In this document: piece after piece, positions 27,382 through 36,247 of the stretch
Layout: every line of letters starts with the position of its first letter
How positions within the stretch are numbered: the stretch's first letter is position 1
Origin: Saprospiraceae bacterium
GTDB taxonomy: Bacteria; Bacteroidota; Bacteroidia; Chitinophagales; Saprospiraceae
Assembly (NCBI GenBank): GCA_041392805.1
Contig: JAWKLJ010000001.1
Span: 2,232,001-2,296,000 of the forward strand
Reading direction: 5' to 3'
DNA: 64,000 nt
Notes under the pieces: model-generated
Seen by the model: the letters and a program-made list of their open reading frames with translations, nothing else
What the model was told of the DNA's origin: nothing
The model's database searches: none
Made by a program: the position numbers and the translations under genes

Positions 27382-27915
27382 TTGGACAATAAGTTTTTAG
27401 ACCAGATTGCCAAATCCTTCAATACGGAGATGCCAGCTGCGAATTCGCTGGATGAATACCTTGATAAAGTGATCAAGGTGGTCAAGCCTTGGAGTGAGGA
27501 CTTAAGGGAAACTAATTTCTACTTGGGAAAACATTGGATTGAAGTGCGAGACGACGAAAATTTCCACAGCGTTGTCATGCATATTTTTAATGAAGAGGGA
27601 GAGTACCTGAGGGTAGTCGATGGTGATTTGAGCTCAGGAGAATGGCGACACCTAGGGAATAAGCTGGTATTCGAAGATGAAGTCTTTGAGTTGGCTTTTA
27701 TGGATCCAGAGTTTTTTATCCTCGTCAAACACGGGAACCCCAACAAATTTAAACGCAAGTATTTTGTATTAGTCGCCGAAAAACTAGCCAACAAATTTAC
27801 CTGGCGTGAACTGGTAGAACTCTTGTTCAATAAATACCGTGACAACAACAACTTCTACCTCACCGTTAGTGTCATCGTCATTTTGATTATCGCCATCATT
27901 TTCTTACTGTCTTGA
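27382..27915 (+). CDS. Hypothetical tail-anchored protein
   Basis: A 177-residue protein that I do not recognise. Residues 1-150 are soluble and acidic, with a segment of alternating beta-strand character (HWIEVRDDENFHSVVMHIFNEEG, LRVVDGDLSSGEWRHLG). A single hydrophobic helix at the extreme C-terminus (YLTVSVIVILIIAIIFLL) would make it a tail-anchored membrane protein with its bulk in the cytoplasm. No ATG precedes the domain: the likely start is TTG at 27382 because a stop lies in frame at 27367; ATG at residue 17 is the alternative. It is convergent with the GNAT gene, 14 bases away. Confidence 0.6.
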   Translation: MDNKFLDQIAKSFNTEMPAANSLDEYLDKVIKVVKPWSEDLRETNFYLGKHWIEVRDDENFHSVVMHIFNEEGEYLRVVDGDLSSGEWRHLGNKLVFEDEVFELAFMDPEFFILVKHGNPNKFKRKYFVLVAEKLANKFTWRELVELLFNKYRDNNNFYLTVSVIVILIIAIIFLLS

Positions 27916-27929
27916 TAATCTGTAACGTT

Positions 27930-28439
27930 TTACACCCTGTCCTTTCTCCTTACCGCATACACCAATTCGTCCAAATACATGCCATGCTTATACAACGTTT
28001 GCTCAAAGCGAGCCTCTAAGGTAAAGCCTGCTTTTTCCAATGCCCTTTGCGACCCCTTATTCGTTCCAAATGGGCGGGCGAAAATCCGATTGATCGCCCA
28101 GTTTTTAAAGCCATAATCTACCATCTGGCGAATGGCTCGGGTCATGATGCCTTTGCCCCAATAGGGCTCGGCTAACCAATAGCCCATTTCGGCATTTTTG
28201 GAAAAAATATCAGCCTGCGGGTGGAGACCTATAGCTCCGGCGGCTTCCCCATTGATCTCTATCGCGAGTATCCGATTTGGCGTTTCTTTGGTAGCGGAAG
28301 CGATGAAGCCTTCGCCGCTTTCAATCGTGTAAGGGTGCGGAAATTGATTGGTTAAATTTTTCGCAATATTACTATTATTGGCATATTTAACGAGGCTCCC
28401 GAGGTCGCCCAGCCGCCAGGGCCTAAGGGTAAATTCCAT
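27930..28439 (-). CDS. GNAT family N-acetyltransferase, RimJ/RimL type
   Basis: A 169-residue acetyltransferase of the RimJ/RimL subfamily. Visible are the N-terminal FTLRPWRLGDLGSLVKYANN, the central GYWLAEPYWGKGIMTRAIRQMVDYGF acetyl-CoA loop and the C-terminal NKGSQRALEKAGFTLEARFEQTLYKHG, ending in DELVYAVRR. Members acetylate N-terminal amines of ribosomal proteins or small amines. The start is placed at the ATG giving MEFTLRPW; an upstream ATG at 28487 would add 16 hydrophobic residues that do not belong to the family. No functional link to neighbours. Confidence 0.85.
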   Translation of the reverse strand: MEFTLRPWRLGDLGSLVKYANNSNIAKNLTNQFPHPYTIESGEGFIASATKETPNRILAIEINGEAAGAIGLHPQADIFSKNAEMGYWLAEPYWGKGIMTRAIRQMVDYGFKNWAINRIFARPFGTNKGSQRALEKAGFTLEARFEQTLYKHGMYLDELVYAVRRKDRV

Positions 28440-29109
28440 ATCAATTTGTTTTACTGTAAAACCATGTAGCAAGAAAAATAATTCCATCTTTTCCTACTGG
28501 ACTTTTGACATTCGCTGTTTTGAAGGCGGAAATCGGACTGCCTCCGGCAGTTAAAAAGGCGGAAGGTGGAAATGGGAACTCGGAAAGGCTCAGGGGCACA
28601 ATTTTCCGATCCCGACCGCTGGTACGGGATTTCGCTTTACTCAACTTCCGACTTCTCACTTCTAGCCTGGAAAACAGAGGATTACCAAAAGCGTCAAAAG
28701 TCCAATTTCCTAACGGCACATTTTTCAAAAAACCGATATTCAACCAGCATCAAAAATGACTATCGACTAGTCCCGCCGAAAGGAAACTTTAGTTGGGAGC
28801 TTGGTAGCCATAGTTATCAAGGCAAGGAGGCGACGCAGAGTTGGGTAAAGGCCGCCATCAAGCCCGCAGCATGCCGTTAGGTATGCCATATTCTCCTAAG
28901 GAACTAGTTGTAACCTCCACCGGCAGCCAGGCCCTCAAAATAAATGTCAATTTTAATTAAAAATTGAACATCATCCTTAATTAATATCCTTTTTATCAAT
29001 TATTTATATAAAATTTTTATTCTTTTTTTTAGAACAATATAAAAAAAGTGTCCTTAAAAAATGACGTAGATTTTACTATTTTGTAAGGGATTTATGAAAA
29101 AACCTAAAC
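28440..29109. other. Repeat-rich intergenic region
   Basis: Apart from the repeat at 28499-28703, the stretch 28780-28920 is GC-richer than its surroundings and contains GGGAGCTTGGTAG, which also occurs on the minus strand near 49720. The last 150 bases before the caspase gene are strongly AT-rich with poly-T runs and probably hold its promoter. No gene is supported. Confidence 0.5.
28499..28703 (+). repeat. Dispersed element with GGACTTTTGAC termini (copy A, 205 bp)
   Basis: It begins GGACTTTTGACATTCGCT and ends AAAAGCGTCAAAAGTCC, so the ends are inverted repeats of GGACTTTTGAC. Its inner blocks (TTGAAGGCGGAA, CACAATTTTCC, TAGCCTGGAAAAC, GGATTACCAAAAGCG) are found in the same order in the reverse complement of 53919-54048. 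It contains about 75 bases more than that copy. No coding capacity. Confidence 0.75.
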
Positions 29110-32100
29110 ATGACAGCAAAAACCTTCCTCCTCGCCATTTGCTTATGGAGTCTTTGTTCTTTACAAGCCCAGCAACCTCAATTGGTTTTACCCATTATTC
29201 ATGGAGAGACGGTTGAGTCTATGGCCTTCTCAAAAGACAATCAATACCTGGTTTCCAGTAGTATGAAATATATTAAATTATGGGAAGCTAATACGGGTAA
29301 TTTAATCAGAACCATCGAAAAAGACGGAGGAACAATCTTTCAACCTGGCTTTATGGGGGCAGGAGGCGGTTTTGCAGCGGTGGATATTGCGCCGGATGCC
29401 TCCTTCATCCTTAGCGGAAGAGATTGTGGCGCTACTTACGAATCGGCTCCAAGTGTAGCGACCCGTATCGAAACCTGGGAAACAAAATCGGGAAAGCTGT
29501 TAAAAACACTAACCGTTTTTAAGGAGCCCACCTGTATTTTTGATGTGGCCATCTCCGCTGATGCCAAACTGGCTTTGGCCGTTTATGCTGCCAATGGGAC
29601 CACCGCATTTGATCACAGCGGACTGCTGACAAGTGTTTGGGACATCAGTAGCGGGAAGAAATTATTTGATCGACCGGGAGAATGGGGTAACTTCAGCATG
29701 GACACAAAGCACTTAATCACCAGAGATTCCAACCTGTTGCATTGGGTCGAAATTGCCTCCGGGAAAACCACCACTTTCACCGCCGATGGAGAAATAGAGG
29801 CCATGACGGCATCACCCGACGGTCAACTCCTCTTCGCTGCCTCTAAAAATAAATTACAGGTATGGAATATCCCGCAACAACAACTACAGTCGACCTTCGA
29901 CCTCCCCATTTTGGAAGTTTATGGCAATAACATTTATTTCTCTAAGGATGCCAAGGTGTTGACAGCCACCAAACCAACGGAGGATAATCACATGGAATTT
30001 GACCAATACCATAGTCTAAGTGGAGAAAAATTCAATCACCAAAGGGTTGCCATTAGCGCCCCAATGGGCATTTGGGGGACCGTTTCTCCGGACGGCAAAT
30101 TATTTGCTTATGCGCCTTATACCGATGTAGGCGATTATAGTTCGGGGATGAATGCAATCGACGTTTCTATAGGAAAAATAGTGGTTGAATTTGGCCTTAC
30201 TGAATTGCAGTCCAATAACCTGGGACTTATCTTCGAAAGCCGGGTACTGGAACCCAATAAGCTCTTCGAACTGCAGGGTTGGCGAAAGCTTTTGTACCAA
30301 CCTAAATGGAAGAAAAAGGTACAAGGAGATGAGCTTGTGCTTAGTCCGAATGGGGAATCCTATTTTGACCCCGAAAAAAAACAAATCTTCAACTTTCAAC
30401 AAAAGGAACCGCTTTGGACCCTTTCTTTACCTCAAAATACGAACATCACCAGCATCTCTTTTTCAGAGAACGAAGAATTGGCCATTCTAACGGGGGATAA
30501 CAACTTGAACATTTATGACCCCAACGGGCAACTCAAGACTTCCTTTCCCAATGTAAAATTCAAAGTCTCCAATGGAGAATTCCTTTTTTCAAGTGAACAG
30601 CAAAAGGTGTTTTTGTTAAATGATTACGAAAAAATTAATGAGGTTTTTGATTTTAATACCCAGGCTATTTCCGTAGTAAACGAAGCAAACCGTCCGCCTA
30701 CGTCTACCCGCATTAAAGACAGCGAAACCTGGGGCATTGCCAGCCGGGATGGGGTTTCCCTAAGCCTATTCCACAAAAGCGATTCGGTGGATGTCGCCAC
30801 TATTCTTTTAATTGGAGATAACGATTGGGTGGTCGCCACGCCCGAGGGCTTATTTGATGCTACACCCAAAGCCATGCAAGCCCTCCATTATGTGTATGAA
30901 ATGGAACTGATAGAATTGGAACAGCTCAAGGAACGTTATTACGAACCCGGCTTACTAGATAAAATCCTGGGTATTCAACCTGGTGAAATCCGTGATGTGT
31001 CGCAATTCTCGGCAGTCAAACTCTATCCACAGATAGAGGCTTCCCTTGCGGAAAACCAGCTCAATGTAAAGTTGAAACCACGCAATGGCGGTATCGGCAA
31101 ACTAAGTTTGTTCATCAACGGCAAGGAAGTACAGGAGGATATCAACCCCAGCCGGCAAACACAGTTAAACATCGACCTTAAAACCTTCGCCAAATACTAT
31201 TTCTCTGGTAAAGAAAACACCCTGTCCTTAAGAGCTTACAACCAGGAGGGTTGGCTTAAAAGTCAGGCCATTGAACTAGCCTACATCCCTACTTTTTCCT
31301 CCAGCCGAGGCAGTGGCAACACCAATAATCCGAGCGAAACGGAAAGTGCCGATCCCCACCTCTACGCCCTCATCGTCGGCACTTCCGACTATAGCGGGGA
31401 CAAACTCGACCTTACTTACGCTGACAAAGATGCGGCTGCCATCTACCAAGCCCTGCAAGCCGCCGGGAAAGCCCTCTTTAATGAGCGAACCCACATTCAA
31501 TTGTTGAGTACCGACGCAACGGCTGGCGGTGGCGTCTCTAACAAAACCAATATCAAAAAAGCCTTACAAGATATTGCCCAACAAGCCAAACCAACTGATG
31601 TGATGGCGGTCTATTTCTCTGGCCATGGCGTTACCTATGGCCAGGCCGAAAAGGTTCAATTCTACTACCTCACCAAAGACATCGGCAGCGATGACCTCAG
31701 CGATCCGGAACCCCGGAATAACTACGCTATTTCTACCGAAGAGCTCACCAGTTGGCTCACCGCCATCCCCGCCCAAAAACAAGTGATGATACTCGACGCC
31801 TGCAACTCTGGAAAGGTCGTAGAAAGCCTGGTCACCAAAAAAGAACTCAACTCCAGCCAAGTCCGGGCACTGGATCGCATGAAAGACCGCACCGGCATGT
31901 TTGTCATCTCCGGTAGTGCGGCAGACAAGGTGAGCTATGAAGCGAGCCAATATGGCCAGGGGCTCCTCACCTTCAGCCTGTTGCAAGGCATGAAGCTGGT
32001 CTCCGCCAGCAACAACACCTACGTAGATGTGATGAAACTTTTCCAGTATTCAAGAGACAGGGTACCCGAGCTCGCCAAGGGCATCGGTGGCATCCAGACG

Positions 32101-32508
32101 CCCATGCTGGCCTTCCCCAGCGATGGCTCCAGCTTCGATATCGGTATTGTCAAGGAAGGCGTCGACATCCCCATTGCAGAGATCAAACCCGTTTTTATTC
32201 GCAATAATTTTCAGGATGAACAGGCTTTTGATGATGTGCTCGGCTTGGGGCAAAAGGTAGGCGATTTTTTTAAAGAAGCCAGCAGCCGAGGCACCAAAGC
32301 TCCTTATATTTATGTGGATGTAAGTCAATACGATAATGCTTATTCCATCAAAGGAAGATATACGAGCAATGGGGATGCCGTCTCGGTCCGAGCTGCGCTG
32401 TTCAAAGGAACTAAGAATGAAGGAACATTTGAACTGAGTGGCTCCAAGAATGACTTGGATCAGTTGGTGCGCGACATCATCCGGGAAGTGCGGAAGATGA
32501 TCCGGTAA
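29110..32508 (+). CDS. Exported WD40-caspase (peptidase C14-like) protein 1
   Basis: A 1132-residue protein with a signal peptide (about 1-20, ending SLQAQ), WD40-like repeats (about 25-560, for example ESMAFSKDNQYLVSSSMKYI and VTSVWDISSGKKLF), a bridging segment (DWVVATPEGLFDATP, ELEQLKERYYEPG), a beta-domain and a caspase-like domain from about residue 748. The catalytic dyad is intact: His839 in YFSGHG and Cys898 in LDACNSG. A 130-residue C-terminal domain of unknown type ends in REVRKMIR. Metacaspase-like proteases cut after Arg, Lys or Asp; the specificity here is unknown. The signal peptide places the enzyme outside the cytoplasm, unlike most bacterial caspase homologues in defence. A close paralogue follows. 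Confidence 0.88.
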   Translation: MTAKTFLLAICLWSLCSLQAQQPQLVLPIIHGETVESMAFSKDNQYLVSSSMKYIKLWEANTGNLIRTIEKDGGTIFQPGFMGAGGGFAAVDIAPDASFILSGRDCGATYESAPSVATRIETWETKSGKLLKTLTVFKEPTCIFDVAISADAKLALAVYAANGTTAFDHSGLLTSVWDISSGKKLFDRPGEWGNFSMDTKHLITRDSNLLHWVEIASGKTTTFTADGEIEAMTASPDGQLLFAASKNKLQVWNIPQQQLQSTFDLPILEVYGNNIYFSKDAKVLTATKPTEDNHMEFDQYHSLSGEKFNHQRVAISAPMGIWGTVSPDGKLFAYAPYTDVGDYSSGMNAIDVSIGKIVVEFGLTELQSNNLGLIFESRVLEPNKLFELQGWRKLLYQPKWKKKVQGDELVLSPNGESYFDPEKKQIFNFQQKEPLWTLSLPQNTNITSISFSENEELAILTGDNNLNIYDPNGQLKTSFPNVKFKVSNGEFLFSSEQQKVFLLNDYEKINEVFDFNTQAISVVNEANRPPTSTRIKDSETWGIASRDGVSLSLFHKSDSVDVATILLIGDNDWVVATPEGLFDATPKAMQALHYVYEMELIELEQLKERYYEPGLLDKILGIQPGEIRDVSQFSAVKLYPQIEASLAENQLNVKLKPRNGGIGKLSLFINGKEVQEDINPSRQTQLNIDLKTFAKYYFSGKENTLSLRAYNQEGWLKSQAIELAYIPTFSSSRGSGNTNNPSETESADPHLYALIVGTSDYSGDKLDLTYADKDAAAIYQALQAAGKALFNERTHIQLLSTDATAGGGVSNKTNIKKALQDIAQQAKPTDVMAVYFSGHGVTYGQAEKVQFYYLTKDIGSDDLSDPEPRNNYAISTEELTSWLTAIPAQKQVMILDACNSGKVVESLVTKKELNSSQVRALDRMKDRTGMFVISGSAADKVSYEASQYGQGLLTFSLLQGMKLVSASNNTYVDVMKLFQYSRDRVPELAKGIGGIQTPMLAFPSDGSSFDIGIVKEGVDIPIAEIKPVFIRNNFQDEQAFDDVLGLGQKVGDFFKEASSRGTKAPYIYVDVSQYDNAYSIKGRYTSNGDAVSVRAALFKGTKNEGTFELSGSKNDLDQLVRDIIREVRKMIR

Positions 32509-32541
32509 ATATTTGGCGCCTGCTTTAGCTGATATTTCTCT

Positions 32542-32727
32542 GAGCATGTTTGGAGGTCGCTTTTGGAGGCAAAAAGTGTCAATTTTTCGCTGACTGGGAT
32601 GGCTTGATACAATGTATCAACAGTGCCTTTTTGAAGTTCATACCCTTCGGTACGGACGAAAAAAGTAACGAAGTATCAGCGAAAAAGGGATAGTTTTAGG
32701 CCCAAAGGGTGACCTCCAAACATGCTC
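32542..32727. mobile_element. MITE-like 186-bp element between the caspase genes
   Basis: GAGCATGTTTGGAGGTC (32542-32558) is exactly repeated in inverted form as GACCTCCAAACATGCTC (32711-32727). The similarity continues inward imperfectly for about 40 bases, both sides reaching TTTTTCGCTGA. A small TTGATA/TATCAA palindrome lies near the centre. It is too short to code for a transposase. No clear target-site duplication was seen. Confidence 0.6.
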
Positions 32728-32772
32728 TCTGCGATTAAATGATTTTTTACACACCCTACTTAATACGTAAAA

Positions 32773-35700
32773 ATGAATAAAACACTGCTTTTAATCTTAG
32801 GCATCATCCCTTTATTCATCAATGCTCAAAGCACAGAAATTAGCCTAAACTTAGGTCATACCCAAGCCATCAGTGGCCTTCGTTTTTCAAAAGATAGCAG
32901 GTATTTACTTTCTAGTTCAGCAGACGAAACCCTAAAACTTTGGGATGTCGAAAGTGGAAAGCTACTAAAAACCTCCAAACAACTCGCAGGTACCTATGTT
33001 GGTCCCCTTTTCCTTTTCCCGGAGCAGGATTTAGTCAGTTTTACACCAGATTCCGGCCCTTGGTATAATTGGATATGGAATATGAAGACGGGTAATTTGG
33101 AAGACGGGAACCATTTATCACCAAAACCAATGGACAATTTATTCTCTTTGCTAGAAGAAGAAACAGCAGCAAAGCCCCGGGAACCAGATCATGAGGAGGT
33201 GCTAAAAAATGTGACGACGATATATGGTCTCACTAATGGGTTTGGCTATCAACACACAGGATTTTATACCAACGAAGCCTACTTCTACACGCGGTCAGGA
33301 GACACCTTAACATTTCAAGGAATATGGGATGGACAAATCCATCAAACGATTATATATCCTGGCCTAACGGAAAAAATAGCTTTCTGTAGCGATGGACGAT
33401 TTATTTTCGGAAGCCCCCTCGGTGCTACGGGTCAATCTTTTACCATTTGGGAGCAGGCCACAGGTAAAATCTATGCCGAAATAGCTTTACCTCCCAATAC
33501 CTTTCTAAATGATATTTCTCCGGATGGACAATACCTGTTAGTGACAAATAATCAAGGTTTATCAGGCAAATATGATATTTCCCAAAAAACCTTATACCCT
33601 ATTTCCGAAACAATGTCCCCCACTAATCTACCCGCCACTGATTATCAACCAGAAAGAATAGCCTTTAACCAAGCTATTATCTCTCCAAATGGCCGATACA
33701 TTGCACGCGGAAGTAAGAATGGTGAAATTTATATCCATAATTTTAATACAGGAAAAATAAAAAAGACCTTGACGGGGCACACCCAGCCAGTCCTTAAACT
33801 AGCCTTCGACCAAAATATCCAATTGCTAGAATGCCAACTACAGGATGGCTCCTGGCGTTACTGGAATTTATCAGATAGGATGGTTAAATATAAATCAGAG
33901 AAAGAGAAAGCATCGACTAATGAGGAAACTTCAAACCTTATGGCCTGGTCAGATGACCGCCAGTTAGCTATCAAACAGCATCCTGATGGCCTTCTGGAAC
34001 TTTGGAATATGGAAAGTAAGCAGAAGATAAAGGACTTAGGTCATGTCAATAGTATCTCTGCCGAAGGAAATGAAGTAAGGCAGGCTATTTTTGCGCCTGA
34101 TAAAAAACACCTTTTATTCCTCAGTGAGCTTATCGCCCGCCGAGCACATACAACAGATATATTATGGAATATTGAACAAAACAAAGCGGTTGAAGCGTTC
34201 ACCTTCCCGGTTTATGAAGGAAGCACCACCGCTACTTTTTCGCCAGATTCAAAGCTGCTCGTTATTGGAGATGCCAAGGGCCACCTTCTGGTGTATGATG
34301 TAGAAAAGAAAAGTCGTCGTGAAATTGAGCATGTTCACCAAGAGGCGGTGGCGCAAATCGTCTTTTCCAACCTAGATTATTCCAAAGTGGTATCACGAAG
34401 TAACACACCTGATGGTGCCATCAAACTTTTAGACCTACAAGAAAATAAAAAGCTAGCCACCTTGTATTTCCTCAATGAAACAGATTGGGTGGTAATTGGC
34501 GAAAATGGCTTATTTGATGCTTCGCCAGGAGGCATGAATTCGCTTTTTTATAAGCTTGAATATGAAGGTGAACCGGAAATCATCGAATTGGAACAGCTAA
34601 AAACACGCTATCATGAACCGGGACTCCTACAGCAACTTTTAGGCATTTCAGGGAACGCTCCCCGGACTATTGATAACCTTGGAAGCGTAGCGCTTTACCC
34701 CAAAATAGTCAATACACAAATTAAAAATGATCTGCTCAACATACAACTAAAAGAACGCAATGGTGGCATGGGCATACTGAGCCTTTTCGTCAATAAAAAG
34801 GAAGTACTAGTAAATATTAACCCCAGCCGGCAAACGGAGGTGAGCATCGACCTGAAAACCTTCGCCAAATACTATTACCCTGGTCAGGAAAATACCCTTG
34901 CCTTAATAGCTTACAACCAAGAGGGTTGGCTTAAAAGTCAGGCGGTAGAACTCGAATACACCCCTACTTTTTCCTTCAGCCGAGGCAGTGGCAGCAACAG
35001 CCCTCCGAGCGAAACGGAAAGTGCAGATCCCCACCTCTACGCCCTCATCGTCGGCACTTCCGACTATAGCGGCGACAAGCTGGACCTCACTTACGCCGAC
35101 AAAGATGCGGCTGCCATCTACCAAGCACTGCAAGCTGCCGGAAAAGCCCTCTTCAATGAGCGTACCCATATCCAATTGCTGAGCACCGACGCAACAGCTG
35201 CCGGTGGCGTTTCTAACAAAGCCAACATCAAAAAAGCCCTACAAGACATTGCCCAACAAGCCAAACCGACGGATGTGATGGCGGTCTATTTCTCCGGCCA
35301 TGGCGTCACCTATGGCCAAGCCGAGAAGGTCCAGTTTTACTACCTCACCAAAGACATCGGTAGCGATGACCTCAGTGACCCAGAGGTCCGCAACAACTAC
35401 GCCATTTCTACCGAAGAACTCACCAGCTGGCTTACCGCCATCCCCGCCCAAAAGCAAGTGATGATGCTGGACGCCTGCAACTCCGGCAAGGTCGTGGAAA
35501 GCCTAGTCACCAAAAAAGAGCTCAACTCCAGCCAGATCCGGGCCTTGGACCGCATGAAAGACCGCACCGGCATGTTCGTCATCTCCGGTAGTGCGGCGGA
35601 CAAGGTGAGCTATGAAGCCAGCCAATATGGCCAGGGCTTACTAACCTTCAGCCTATTGCAAGGCATGAAGGAGGTTTCTGCCAAAAACGATGGCGATGTA

Positions 35701-36186
35701 GATGTGATGAAGCTCTTCCAATATTCCAGAGACAAAGTACCTGAGCTCGCCAAGGGCATCGGTGGCATCCAGACGCCCATGCTGGCCTTCCCCAGCGATG
35801 GCTCCAGCTTCGATATCGGCATTGTCAAGGATGGCGTCGACATCCCAATCGCCGATATCAAACCCGTTTTTATTCGCAATAATTTTCAGGATGAAACAAC
35901 CTTCATTGATGTACTGGGCTTAGGCCAAAAGGTAGGTGATTATTTCAAGGAAGTGATCAAACAACGAGGCGCCGAGGCGCCTTATACTTATTGGGATGTA
36001 AATCAATACGAAAACGCCTACTCCATCAATGGTCGCTATAAGATCGACGGAAATGCTATCAGCATTAAAGGGGTACTCGTTAAAGGTACTACACAAGTCG
36101 GTCCTTTTGAGGTGAGTGGTACTAAAAGCGAGTTGGATCAATTGGTGCGGGAAATGATCCGGGAAGTGCGGAAGATGATCCGGTAA
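32773..36186 (+). CDS. Exported WD40-caspase (peptidase C14-like) protein 2
   Basis: A 1137-residue paralogue of the preceding protein: signal peptide (about 1-19, FINAQ), WD40 repeats (HTQAISGLRFSKDSRYLLSSSADETLKLWDVESG is the clearest), the DWVVIGENGLFDASPGG bridge, and a caspase domain with catalytic His843 (YFSGHG) and Cys902 (LDACNSG). The first 650 residues are clearly diverged from protein 1, while the last 390 are nearly identical, also at DNA level. This uneven pattern suggests gene conversion or strong selection on the protease half. The WD40 half probably selects different partners. A bidirectional terminator follows. Confidence 0.88.
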   Translation: MNKTLLLILGIIPLFINAQSTEISLNLGHTQAISGLRFSKDSRYLLSSSADETLKLWDVESGKLLKTSKQLAGTYVGPLFLFPEQDLVSFTPDSGPWYNWIWNMKTGNLEDGNHLSPKPMDNLFSLLEEETAAKPREPDHEEVLKNVTTIYGLTNGFGYQHTGFYTNEAYFYTRSGDTLTFQGIWDGQIHQTIIYPGLTEKIAFCSDGRFIFGSPLGATGQSFTIWEQATGKIYAEIALPPNTFLNDISPDGQYLLVTNNQGLSGKYDISQKTLYPISETMSPTNLPATDYQPERIAFNQAIISPNGRYIARGSKNGEIYIHNFNTGKIKKTLTGHTQPVLKLAFDQNIQLLECQLQDGSWRYWNLSDRMVKYKSEKEKASTNEETSNLMAWSDDRQLAIKQHPDGLLELWNMESKQKIKDLGHVNSISAEGNEVRQAIFAPDKKHLLFLSELIARRAHTTDILWNIEQNKAVEAFTFPVYEGSTTATFSPDSKLLVIGDAKGHLLVYDVEKKSRREIEHVHQEAVAQIVFSNLDYSKVVSRSNTPDGAIKLLDLQENKKLATLYFLNETDWVVIGENGLFDASPGGMNSLFYKLEYEGEPEIIELEQLKTRYHEPGLLQQLLGISGNAPRTIDNLGSVALYPKIVNTQIKNDLLNIQLKERNGGMGILSLFVNKKEVLVNINPSRQTEVSIDLKTFAKYYYPGQENTLALIAYNQEGWLKSQAVELEYTPTFSFSRGSGSNSPPSETESADPHLYALIVGTSDYSGDKLDLTYADKDAAAIYQALQAAGKALFNERTHIQLLSTDATAAGGVSNKANIKKALQDIAQQAKPTDVMAVYFSGHGVTYGQAEKVQFYYLTKDIGSDDLSDPEVRNNYAISTEELTSWLTAIPAQKQVMMLDACNSGKVVESLVTKKELNSSQIRALDRMKDRTGMFVISGSAADKVSYEASQYGQGLLTFSLLQGMKEVSAKNDGDVDVMKLFQYSRDKVPELAKGIGGIQTPMLAFPSDGSSFDIGIVKDGVDIPIADIKPVFIRNNFQDETTFIDVLGLGQKVGDYFKEVIKQRGAEAPYTYWDVNQYENAYSINGRYKIDGNAISIKGVLVKGTTQVGPFEVSGTKSELDQLVREMIREVRKMIR

Positions 36187-36204
36187 AGCGCTCAATTATT
36201 TTTG

Positions 36205-36240
36205 AACCGGAAGTTGGAAAGCCGCATCCAACTTCCGGTT
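36205..36240. terminator. Bidirectional intrinsic terminator
   Basis: A perfect 14-bp stem (AACCGGAAGTTGGA and its complement) with an 8-base loop lies in the 61-base gap between convergent genes, with A/T-rich tracts on both sides. It can end the WD40-caspase 2 transcript and the minus-strand metallopeptidase transcript. Confidence 0.8.
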
Positions 36241-36247
36241 TCCACTT

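Noticed and set aside
28554..28880. Overlapping short open frames in the repeat region
   Set aside because: They run through the dispersed element at 28499-28703 and share no sequence with known proteins; the repeat explains them.
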